A DNA stretch of 10,256 bases. Origin: an uncultured Eubacteriales bacterium. Lineage in GTDB: Bacteria; Bacillota_A; Clostridia; Oscillospirales; Oscillospiraceae. Where the stretch lies: positions 1-10,256 of the forward strand of contig CATJRT010000156.1 in assembly GCA_949742895.1 (NCBI GenBank), given 5' to 3'. The translations under genes were made by a program, and so were the position numbers. Numbering within the stretch: position 1 is the stretch's first letter; each line of letters opens with the position of its first letter. Under the pieces are notes generated by a model. The model ran no database searches and was not told the DNA's origin. It saw only the letters and a program-made list of their open reading frames with translations. Below are positions 1 through 6,749 of this stretch, one piece after another.

Positions 1-2
1 AA

Positions 3-2861
3 GGCCGGGATTGGCGCATCACCCAGGAGTGGTCCTTCGCCAATCCCTATGATTCCACCTTCCAGCACTGGACCTCCGACTACACCTACGGCGACTACAG
101 CTACAAGGGCTGGCTGAACAGCAACGTGCTGCGCTTCCTGCTCAACGGCTATAAGGATTCCTTCCCCGCCGACTTCCCCACCTACGGCGGCGGCTGCAAC
201 GCTCCGCTGCTGGGCGGCCCGGCCATGCAGGGCTTTGAGGGCTGGCAGAAGGACGACGAGTACGACCTGTCCATCTACAACACCTACAACCAGATGGTCC
301 CCACCAAGTTCCTCCAGCATTATGACATCATGCAGTGGATCAATGCGGACAACGCGGTTACCATCCCCTACAGCACCGGCGCCAACGGTGCCCGGAGCAA
401 TGAGGCCGAGTGGACACCCGAGATGCAGATCGTCCTCCAGAGCGGCGAGGATAAGGTGGGCGTTACCCGCGGTCTGGACGCCGAGCTGGACAAGCAGGCC
501 GTCTACTCCGCCGATGACGAGACCGCCTACCGCTCCCGCGTGATTACCCTCAACGGCAAGGTCGTCCTCACCGGCGCGCCCGCTTCCGCCGGCGAAGACC
601 CCGTGTTCCCTGCCGACCAGGCTACTCTGAAGTACCTGATCCCCTGGTACTGGAACGCTGAGACCGGCGAGCGCGTCGCCGCCGATGATGAGAAGCTCTA
701 CCACTGGAACGCTAAGGGCGGCGCTTCCACTTGGGACCTGCCCAACGGCTGGGAGGACCTGAGCAGCGTCATCGCCTATGAGCTGTCCGACCAGGGCCGC
801 GGCGAGGCCCAGACCCTGACCGTCGCTGGCGGCAAAGTCTCCTTCCCCGCTTCCACCAAGGCCAACACCGCTTATGTGGTGGTCAAGGGCGCTGCCAACC
901 AGGGCCCCCAGATCACCTACAGCACCGGTATGCACGTGAAGGACGCCTACTTCAACGTGGATATGGCCAACAGCCCCTGGACCTCCGCCGGCACAACTGA
1001 GCGGGTGAAGAACCCCGGCGGCATCTCCGCCCTGAAGCTGGACGGGACCGCTTCTGTAAGCCAGGTCATGACTGATCTTAAGGTCGGCCAGAAGTACGTC
1101 ACCTACGTGGGCGTGGACAACATGAGCGACGGCAAGGCCGCCATCACCATCACCGATCAGGACGGCAAGGTGCTGGCCAGCAACTACACCATGCGCTCCA
1201 TTGCCCAGAACTATGTCAGCGCCTACCCCCTGCACACCCTCTTCAACGAGACCACTGGAGGCTTCTACGAGAACCGCGAAAGCCGGTTCCAGAATATGTA
1301 CATCTTCTTCACCCCCGAGGCCGGCAAGACCTACACCATGACCCTCAGCCACGAGGGCGAGGGCCAGGCCTATTTCGCCGGTGTGCGCCCTCTGGAAACC
1401 GCCGCCGAAAACTTCACCTACGACGATGACGGCAATGTCACCGGCTTCTTCCAGGACTTTGAGCACGTGGCCCAAGGCGAGTATCCCTTCGTAGTCAGCG
1501 GTATTGAGAACGTGGAGGACAACCGCCAGCATCTGTCTGAGCTCCACGCTCCCTACACCCAGGGCGGCTGGGACGCGAAGCTGATGGACGACGTGATCGG
1601 CGGCGAGTGGGCCCTGAAGGTCAACGGCCTGGATGCTGGCGCCTATGGCAGCAATCAGCTCGTCATGCAGACCATCCCTCAGAATTTCCGCTTTGAGCCG
1701 GGCAAGACCTACACGGTGGAGTTTGATTATGAGATGGGCTCTACCAGGAGCTATATGGTCTGCATCGGCGACGGTGAGTGCTCCTACGACATCGGCGAGG
1801 ACGGCAACAAGTGGCCCATCGGCACGGACGAGCGCATTGAGCTGGCCCCGACACTGAACCGCGACCACGACTTCACCCTCGCCGAGAGCGTGGCCAAGGC
1901 GCCCGTGGGCCATGTGAAGTTCACCGTCACCGGCGCTGAGTCCGGCCAGACCTGGATCGGCATCGTCACCGACACCATGGCCGACACCCAGGGCCTGGGC
2001 TACTGGGACAACGAGGCTGCTTTCGGCGGCTACAAGGATTTTGTGCTGGACAACCTGAAGATTACCCTGACTGACAAGGCGGAGTCCGAGACCGACGGCA
2101 GCAGCGTCACCTCCACCGCTACGGACGGCACCGTGATCACCAACTCCACCAGCGTCAGCACTGGTACGCTCACCCAGACCATCAAGCGGCCTGACGGCAG
2201 CAGCGTGGAAAAGGTCACCACTGCCAACGGCGATGTGACCATCAATGTAAAAGACGCTGAGGGTACGGCGCTTGTTGAGGTCAAGCTCCCCGCAATTGCT
2301 CCTGCTCCCGAAAAAGACTTTAGCGATGTGCCCGCGGAGCACTGGGCTGAGGAAGCCATCAATGAGATGGCCGCTCTGGGCATCCTGAACGGCGTGGGCA
2401 GCAACCGCTTTGACCGTAAGGGCGAGCTGGACCGCTCCATGCTGGCCACCGCTTTGTTCCGTCTGTCCAATGGTCAGGCAGGTCTCAGCGCCAGCTTCAC
2501 TGACATTCCCGCAGATACCTGGTACACCGACGCTGTGGCGTGGACCAACCTGGTGGGTGTGGTCAAGGGCTATGAGGACAACACCTTCAAGCCAGAGCAG
2601 TCCATTACCCGTGAGGAAGTTGCCCTGATGCTGTACCGCTATGCCGCGCTGACCGGCGTACACACCAATGGCTTCGCAAGCCGTATCAACAGCTTTGCGG
2701 ACTCCAGCGAAATCCACGACTGGGCGAAGGACGCTATGGCCTGGTGCGTAACCTATGGTATTTTGACTGGCAAAACCGAGGATACTCTGGCTCCCACCGC
2801 AACCGCCACCCGCGAAGAGGTTGCTGTGATGCTCCAGCGCTTCGTGGAGCTGATGAAGTGA
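3..2861 (+). CDS. Endo-alpha-N-acetylgalactosaminidase (GH101) with three C-terminal SLH domains, 5'-partial
   Basis: The frame is open to the left window edge, so the GTG at 126 is internal and 952 codons are visible. GH101 enzymes release the core-1 disaccharide Gal-beta-1,3-GalNAc from Ser/Thr of mucin-type glycoproteins outside the cell. Codons 1-130 look like the end of the catalytic barrel: WRITQEW (Glu at codon 9, bases 27-29) is the likely acid/base, and FQHWTSDYTYGDYSYKGW follows. The nucleophile Asp would lie about 32 residues upstream, outside the window. Bases about 400-900 encode the beta domain (KLYHWNAKGGASTW, AYELSDQGRG). Bases about 900-1410 and 1415-2085 encode two galactose-binding-like sandwich domains. 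A Thr/Ser-rich linker (about 2086-2310) precedes SLH domains at about 2311-2475, 2494-2655 and 2686-2856, with ITREEVA and TREEVA motifs. The SLH domains imply anchoring to cell-wall polymer. The family call rests on recalled motifs, but the SLH part is certain. Confidence 0.85.
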   Translation, partial: GRDWRITQEWSFANPYDSTFQHWTSDYTYGDYSYKGWLNSNVLRFLLNGYKDSFPADFPTYGGGCNAPLLGGPAMQGFEGWQKDDEYDLSIYNTYNQMVPTKFLQHYDIMQWINADNAVTIPYSTGANGARSNEAEWTPEMQIVLQSGEDKVGVTRGLDAELDKQAVYSADDETAYRSRVITLNGKVVLTGAPASAGEDPVFPADQATLKYLIPWYWNAETGERVAADDEKLYHWNAKGGASTWDLPNGWEDLSSVIAYELSDQGRGEAQTLTVAGGKVSFPASTKANTAYVVVKGAANQGPQITYSTGMHVKDAYFNVDMANSPWTSAGTTERVKNPGGISALKLDGTASVSQVMTDLKVGQKYVTYVGVDNMSDGKAAITITDQDGKVLASNYTMRSIAQNYVSAYPLHTLFNETTGGFYENRESRFQNMYIFFTPEAGKTYTMTLSHEGEGQAYFAGVRPLETAAENFTYDDDGNVTGFFQDFEHVAQGEYPFVVSGIENVEDNRQHLSELHAPYTQGGWDAKLMDDVIGGEWALKVNGLDAGAYGSNQLVMQTIPQNFRFEPGKTYTVEFDYEMGSTRSYMVCIGDGECSYDIGEDGNKWPIGTDERIELAPTLNRDHDFTLAESVAKAPVGHVKFTVTGAESGQTWIGIVTDTMADTQGLGYWDNEAAFGGYKDFVLDNLKITLTDKAESETDGSSVTSTATDGTVITNSTSVSTGTLTQTIKRPDGSSVEKVTTANGDVTINVKDAEGTALVEVKLPAIAPAPEKDFSDVPAEHWAEEAINEMAALGILNGVGSNRFDRKGELDRSMLATALFRLSNGQAGLSASFTDIPADTWYTDAVAWTNLVGVVKGYEDNTFKPEQSITREEVALMLYRYAALTGVHTNGFASRINSFADSSEIHDWAKDAMAWCVTYGILTGKTEDTLAPTATATREEVAVMLQRFVELMK

Positions 2862-2910
2862 CCGCGTCCCCAGCCTCCAAAACCGGGGAACCGATCCGCT
2901 TTTGACGCTA

Positions 2911-2942
2911 AACAGCCCCCGCCCATCCGGGCGGGGGCTGTT
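2911..2942. terminator. Hairpin terminator between the GH101 gene and the convergent MFS gene
   Basis: AACAGCCCCCGCCC and its exact reverse complement form a 14-bp GC-rich stem around the 4-base loop ATCC, 49 bases after the GH101 stop codon. A short T-rich stretch (TTTCTG) follows on the plus strand. Because it lies between convergent genes and both stem ends are A/T, it probably terminates both the GH101 transcript and the leftward operon. Confidence 0.85.
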
Positions 2943-2960
2943 TCTGCTTATCATATCCCA

Positions 2961-2983
2961 GCGCTACTATGGTCGAGTAGCGC
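2961..2983 (-). other. Small hairpin spanning the MFS stop codon
   Basis: GCGCTACT and AGTAGCGC are perfect complements separated by 7 bases. The TAG stop codon of the MFS gene (2967-2969) lies at one arm. It stands 18 bases from the terminator stem, so the leftward mRNA would end in two hairpins in series. It could stabilise the 3' end, or be chance. Confidence 0.4.
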
Positions 2984-4232
2984 CAATCATCCGGTCCTTG
3001 GTGAGCAGGACGGAAATCAGGCAGAGTACAGCAATCACAGCGCAGGCTGCATACATCCCATTGTAGCCCCAGCTGGATTTGAGGAACAACGAGGCCAGCA
3101 GAAATGCGGAAGAGCTGACCGCCATGATGATGGGAGAAATGACCCGGTTGGCGGCGGCGAAATCCCACCGGCCAAACACAGTGCCCACCATGGAGGGAGA
3201 CAGATTCGCGATGCCGCCCACACAAGCCATGATACCGCAGGCGCTGATCCAGATGAATACAGGGCTCATGGGCTGGAATATACCCATTATAAAGAACACA
3301 GCGATAACGGCAGCATAGATGGCTGTGGCCTTTTTCGTACCCATCCTGGTGTCCAGCCATCCAAACAGCCAGCTTCCAAACAGACCGATGACCGAGGCAA
3401 TTTGGAGCACCCGGACGGCAAAGCCGGGCTCATAGCCAATAGAGACACACCGCTGCACAAGCTGGCTGACAAAAGCCACGGCGATCATCCACAGCAGGCC
3501 CCAGGTGATGCCGATTTGCCACACCTGGGGTGTGCGCAGCAGGCGCCCCCAGGTGAAGGATGTGCGATAGGCTCGCATGGCGGTCTGGCTGGCGGCCAAA
3601 TCGTCCAGTCCGGTGGGGTCGTTGTCCGGATAGCAGCCGGTCTCCTCCGGGATGCTTTTGACAGCGAACGCCGCGAACAGGGCCAACAGCAGGAACACTG
3701 CGCCTACGATAGCCATAGTCAACGGAGCACCGATGGCGGCAATTGCCTTGGGGATATAGGGCGACCAGATCACGTCGGACAGGATGATGCCCATGGTCGC
3801 CCAGCCCAGCACCACGCCCTTTTTCCGGGGAAACCAGTTATTGAGCAGGGCAGTGCAGCCCGCCTGCTGGTACGCGCAGGAAAAGATGCGGTTGCCGATG
3901 ATGCAAAGCACGAATACCGCGTAGACCGTAGTAAGGCCGTACAGCGCCAGGCACAGCCCGCCCAGGGCCAAGCCCAGGACAATGACAAATTTAGCCCCAC
4001 GCTTCACCACGAGCTGGGCAAACAACAGGGTGGCCGCCGCGCCGATATAGCCGCCATAGCTCATGAAAGGCAGCGCGTCGGCGTATTCCCACCCCCTCAG
4101 CTCGCAGATACGAGGCAGGATGGTATTGGTCATGCCCGTGTTGACACAGGCGCAGGCCAGGAACAGGATGCCGGCATAAACCGTGATCAGCAGATGCTGG
4201 GGAGAGACCCAGGAGTTGTCTTTTTTTATCAT
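2967..4232 (-). CDS. MFS transporter, oxalate/formate-antiporter (OFA)-like
   Basis: A 421-residue polytopic membrane protein with about 12 predicted transmembrane helices and a longer hydrophilic loop near residues 192-236 (KSIPEETGCYPDNDP), as is usual between the halves of MFS carriers. The TM4-TM5 segment NNWFPRKKGVVLGW (about 131-144) is typical of the oxalate/formate antiporter and monocarboxylate branch, so a small organic acid is the likely substrate; which one cannot be read from the sequence. The ATG at 4232 is preceded by GGAAGGA (4243-4249) at 10-base spacing. It is the last gene of the leftward operon, 98 bases after the DcuC gene with no clear terminator between. In context it may import the substrate of the upstream hydrolase or export its acid product. 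The superfamily is firm, the subfamily less so. Confidence 0.85.
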   Translation of the reverse strand: MIKKDNSWVSPQHLLITVYAGILFLACACVNTGMTNTILPRICELRGWEYADALPFMSYGGYIGAAATLLFAQLVVKRGAKFVIVLGLALGGLCLALYGLTTVYAVFVLCIIGNRIFSCAYQQAGCTALLNNWFPRKKGVVLGWATMGIILSDVIWSPYIPKAIAAIGAPLTMAIVGAVFLLLALFAAFAVKSIPEETGCYPDNDPTGLDDLAASQTAMRAYRTSFTWGRLLRTPQVWQIGITWGLLWMIAVAFVSQLVQRCVSIGYEPGFAVRVLQIASVIGLFGSWLFGWLDTRMGTKKATAIYAAVIAVFFIMGIFQPMSPVFIWISACGIMACVGGIANLSPSMVGTVFGRWDFAAANRVISPIIMAVSSSAFLLASLFLKSSWGYNGMYAACAVIAVLCLISVLLTKDRMIGATRP

Positions 4233-4256
4233 GATAACACGTTCCTTCCCGCAGAT

Positions 4257-4300
4257 ATGGCAGCGCCGGCATATCCCAACGGGGTAAGCCGGTGCGCCAT
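4257..4300 (-). other. Imperfect intergenic hairpin between the DcuC and MFS genes
   Basis: ATGGCAGCGCCGGC and GCCGGTGCGCCAT pair with one bulge and one mismatch around a loop containing CCC/GGG. No T-run follows on the minus strand, so it does not look like a full terminator. It sits just upstream of the MFS ribosome binding site and could tune expression of the last gene by attenuation or mRNA processing. Function is inferred only from position. Confidence 0.45.
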
Positions 4301-4330
4301 ATTGAGCTTATAACTGTCTGCTGTAGCGGT

Positions 4331-5716
4331 TCACGCCGCGAAGATCAGGATGGCGATCAGAGCGACGATGCCGCCTGCGATGGAGGGCAGGGCGTTGCGT
4401 TTGGAAACGGTGGTGGGGGCCACGTTGGTGGCGCCGCTGACGAACAGGGTGGCCGCGCTGATGGGAGTGCAGGCCTGGCCGATTCCCTGGGCCACGACGC
4501 TGATGCACAGCGCGGCGGGGATCAGCAAGTCGGCGCGCCCGGCAGTGGTAAGCAGGGTGTTCAGGATGGGGAGCAGGGTGAAGATACACACCGGGCCGCT
4601 GCCGGTGACATAGAACATGAGCGCATGGATAACGGTGAACAGCACCAGCACGATGCTGATAGGCAGGTTGGGAATGGAGGCCACCTTGGCGGCCAGCAGG
4701 TTGATGCCGCCCACCATGGTCAGTGCGGTGGAGAACAGGGTCCCGGCGATGCCCACGATGGTGGCGGTGCCAAAGGCGGAACCCATGCCCTTGTAGAATA
4801 CCACGGCCTCGTCAAAGGTCTCATGGGCCTTGCGCATATAGACCAGCTCGATGATGAACACGATGACAAAGGACAGGAAGGTGGCGCCTACCACGGTCAT
4901 GACCACGGTCTTGGCCACCAGGGTGCTGAAAATCACCACGAAGATCAGGGGCAGCAGGGGCAGGACGGCATACCACTTGGGCCGGTCCAGCTTGCTGATA
5001 TCGAACTCCTTCAGGTCCTCGCCGCCAGCCTGGTCCTTGCCTTGCTCCCGTTTGTCCCAGAGCCGGGCCGTAAAGAAGTATACCACCATGGCCACCACGA
5101 AATACAGGATCAGGTAGGGCAGGCCGGTGATGAACAGGGAGCCCATATCAGTGGCGTTGCCAAGCTGGCTGATGATTAGGCCGGTGACCGGGTTGGCCGG
5201 ACCGAGGTAGACCGCGCAGCCGATGGTGATGGCGGAGATCGCGGAGGCCTTAGACAGGCCGACTGCCCGCATGATGGGATAGATGACGCCGAACAGCAGC
5301 ACCGCATTGCTCACGCCGGAAGGCAGGGCGGTAAGGAAAATCAGGGCAATCAGAATGACCAGCGCCCCCACCAGATAGGGGCTTTTCACCCTCTTCAGCG
5401 GGCGGGACAGGTAATAGGCAAACAGGTCGGTCGCATGGAGGTGGTCCATCAGGGCCACGTAGCCCAGCACGGTCATGACGGTGAGGCCGGTGCTGGCGAT
5501 GTAGGTCATGGACGACTCCTTGAACGCCTCAAAGGCGTCCAGCCAGAAGCTGCCAGTGGGAGCTTCGACGCCGGTTACGCCCACGATACCGCCCCAGAGG
5601 AACAGCACCACTACGCCCACGGCCAGCAGAGTGGTGACCGGGTGGAATTTTTTCTGGATGGCAAACAGGACGACCGCGAACATCAGAACCGAGATGATGA
5701 TTTGCAACGCTGCCAT
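4331..5716 (-). CDS. DcuC-family anaerobic C4-dicarboxylate carrier
   Basis: A 461-residue, highly hydrophobic inner-membrane protein, the same length as Escherichia coli DcuC as recalled. Family-like segments include HLHATDLFAYYLSRPLKRVKSPYLVG near residue 95, LTALPSGVSNAVLLFGVIYPIMRAVGLSKASA, GCAVYLGPANPVTG, and SGPVCIFTLLPILNTLL near the C-terminus. A hydrophilic loop (RLWDKREQGKDQAGGEDLKEF) separates the two halves. DcuC proteins move C4-dicarboxylates, classically exporting succinate under anaerobic conditions. Members beside catabolic genes may carry other carboxylates, and the substrate here is not determined. The ATG at 5716 follows GGGAG at close spacing. It is the middle gene of the operon, 40 bases after the hydrolase stop codon, and no promoter is visible in that gap. 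Confidence 0.82.
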   Translation of the reverse strand: MAALQIIISVLMFAVVLFAIQKKFHPVTTLLAVGVVVLFLWGGIVGVTGVEAPTGSFWLDAFEAFKESSMTYIASTGLTVMTVLGYVALMDHLHATDLFAYYLSRPLKRVKSPYLVGALVILIALIFLTALPSGVSNAVLLFGVIYPIMRAVGLSKASAISAITIGCAVYLGPANPVTGLIISQLGNATDMGSLFITGLPYLILYFVVAMVVYFFTARLWDKREQGKDQAGGEDLKEFDISKLDRPKWYAVLPLLPLIFVVIFSTLVAKTVVMTVVGATFLSFVIVFIIELVYMRKAHETFDEAVVFYKGMGSAFGTATIVGIAGTLFSTALTMVGGINLLAAKVASIPNLPISIVLVLFTVIHALMFYVTGSGPVCIFTLLPILNTLLTTAGRADLLIPAALCISVVAQGIGQACTPISAATLFVSGATNVAPTTVSKRNALPSIAGGIVALIAILIFAA

Positions 5717-5756
5717 AATACTCTCCCTTTCTTTATTTTAATAGCATACAGACGCC

Positions 5757-6530
5757 TTATTCCTTTGTCTTCAAGTGGGACGGCAGATTGTCACAGATGT
5801 GGGACCAGGTGCCGTCCGGGTTCTTTTGCACCCGCAGGTCAAAATGCACGTTCTGATAGGGGTCGGGATGGTCCTTCCAGATGCTGTACATCTGGGGGAG
5901 GAACGCCTGGAACCGGGCGGATTCATAGAGGGCGTGGTCGGGCGGACACTGGACCTCCTGCATCCCCTTGAGGAATATCTCCACAAAGGGCCGCTTGATG
6001 AACCGGGCAGTGACCCACTCGGTCCCCTTCTCAATGGGGCGGTACATATGGATCAGCCACATCCGGTCGTCGGGACCACCACCCCGGAAGGGCCGGTTGG
6101 ACAGCCAGCAGTGGTCATAGCACTCTGTAAACGGGTAATGCTCCATGGACTGCCGGGTCATACGGCCGGGGGTCTCCAGGTCGAACTCATAAATCAGCTC
6201 GGAGGAACCGGCATAGCCCACCTCGGCGGGGGAGGGGTCCCAGGCAAAGCCCGCGTGGGCGCCGGGCGCCCACAGGAAATAGCACTTCTCCATGTTGGCC
6301 CAGAACCAGTCCAGCATTTCAGGGGTAATACCCTCCAACTCCTCGACGACGGGTTCCCCGATGAGCACGAGATCCTCCCCGGAAAACTTGGGGTGTATCT
6401 CCGGATTCCAGATTCCCTTGACCCGGGGACAGGGGGTGTACGGTACGGTGGGGACCGGGGGACGGTCCTTCGGGGGGTAGTAGGTCTGCCCTCCGTTTGG
6501 GATGTAGCCAGTGTGATTCATGCCTGCCAT
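5757..6530 (-). CDS. Putative PhlG/phloretin hydrolase-family metal-dependent C-C hydrolase
   Basis: A 257-residue soluble protein with no signal peptide and a proline-rich N-terminus (about 19-45). It resembles the 2,4-diacetylphloroglucinol hydrolase (PhlG)/phloretin hydrolase family, zinc enzymes that cleave the C-C bond between an acyl group and a polyphenol ring. Evidence seen: EMLDWFWANMEKCYFLWAPGAH (71-92) with Tyr84 eight residues before His92, the spacing recalled for Tyr121/His129 of PhlG; Glu111 or Glu115 as a possible third ligand; and His199-x3-Glu203 (HALYE) followed by FQAFLPQMY, matching the recalled His270/Glu274 HxxxE pair. The residue three after His92 is Phe, where PhlG has Asn132 contacting a ring hydroxyl, so the substrate probably differs. 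The start at 6530 has AAGGAGGG (6537-6544) six bases away. It is the first gene of the operon with two carboxylate-type transporters. An unrelated fold cannot be excluded. Confidence 0.62.
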   Translation of the reverse strand: MAGMNHTGYIPNGGQTYYPPKDRPPVPTVPYTPCPRVKGIWNPEIHPKFSGEDLVLIGEPVVEELEGITPEMLDWFWANMEKCYFLWAPGAHAGFAWDPSPAEVGYAGSSELIYEFDLETPGRMTRQSMEHYPFTECYDHCWLSNRPFRGGGPDDRMWLIHMYRPIEKGTEWVTARFIKRPFVEIFLKGMQEVQCPPDHALYESARFQAFLPQMYSIWKDHPDPYQNVHFDLRVQKNPDGTWSHICDNLPSHLKTKE

Positions 6531-6549
6531 TGAAATCCCTCCTTAAAAT

Positions 6550-6569
6550 ATATAAAACATATTTTATAT
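6550..6569. repeat. A/T-rich palindrome in the hydrolase 5' leader
   Basis: ATATAAAA and TTTTATAT are perfect complements around the loop CATA, ending 5 bases before the ribosome binding site of the hydrolase gene. It lies about 75-95 bases downstream of the predicted start of transcription, so it would be in the mRNA leader or act as a downstream DNA operator. No good -35 box stands at the right distance to make it a promoter. Confidence 0.55.
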
Positions 6570-6646
6570 GACGCACGGTAAAACGCAGTGCTCCTGGGCG
6601 AGGACCTTCTGGAAAAAAGAGCCGGTTTCACAGCTTTCTGTTCCTG

Positions 6647-6675
6647 TTTACATTTTAATTGAGAAATGCTATCAT
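6647..6675 (+). promoter_or_regulatory. Promoter for the divergent LysR gene
   Basis: -35 TTTACA (6647-6652), a 17-base spacer and -10 TATCAT (6670-6675), with TG one base upstream of the -10 as in extended -10 promoters. Each hexamer matches 5 of 6 consensus bases. Transcription would start near 6682, leaving a leader of about 68 bases before the LysR ATG. Confidence 0.6.
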
Positions 6676-6680
6676 GTAAA
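6652..6680 (-). promoter_or_regulatory. Promoter for the hydrolase-dcuC-MFS operon
   Basis: Read on the minus strand: -35 TTTACA (6680-6675), a 17-base spacer and -10 TAAAAT (6657-6652), each hexamer 5 of 6 to consensus. Transcription would start near 6645 and give a leader of about 115 bases. It covers nearly the same DNA as the plus-strand promoter, so the two should exclude one another. Confidence 0.62.
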
Positions 6681-6749
6681 ATATCAATATCTCGAAAAAA
6701 ACCGGCAAACACATAACAAAAAAATTATGAATTGGGAGGGACTGGGATA

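Larger units (their letters stand above)
6621..6706. promoter_or_regulatory. Outer inverted repeat around the divergent promoters
   Basis: GCCGGTTT (6621-6628) and AAACCGGC (6699-6706) are perfect complements centred at 6663.5, exactly the same centre as the inner TTTACAT/ATGTAAA repeat (6647-6653 and 6674-6680). Each outer arm lies roughly 17-25 bases downstream of one predicted transcription start. This is a plausible regulator-binding arrangement, perhaps for the adjacent LysR protein, but no binding is shown. Confidence 0.5.

Noticed and set aside
126..2861. GTG at 126 as the start of the GH101 gene
   Set aside because: The frame is open from base 3 and encodes conserved GH101 catalytic sequence upstream of 126, so the GTG is an internal Val codon.
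3402..5179. Long plus-strand open frames (3402-4313 and 4292-5179)
   Set aside because: They lie opposite well-supported transporter genes, are rich in Gly, Gln, His and Asp as expected for antisense of membrane-protein codons, and have no recognisable domain.
5775..6533. 252-codon plus-strand frame antisense to the hydrolase
   Set aside because: The minus-strand frame has the strong ribosome binding site, promoter and family motifs; the antisense frame has none.
6659..6687. TTGAGA-17-TATCAA as an alternative LysR promoter
   Set aside because: It has the right spacing, but the -10 is only 4 of 6; TTTACA-17-TATCAT with an extended -10 at 6647-6675 is better overall. Both could not be separated by sequence alone.
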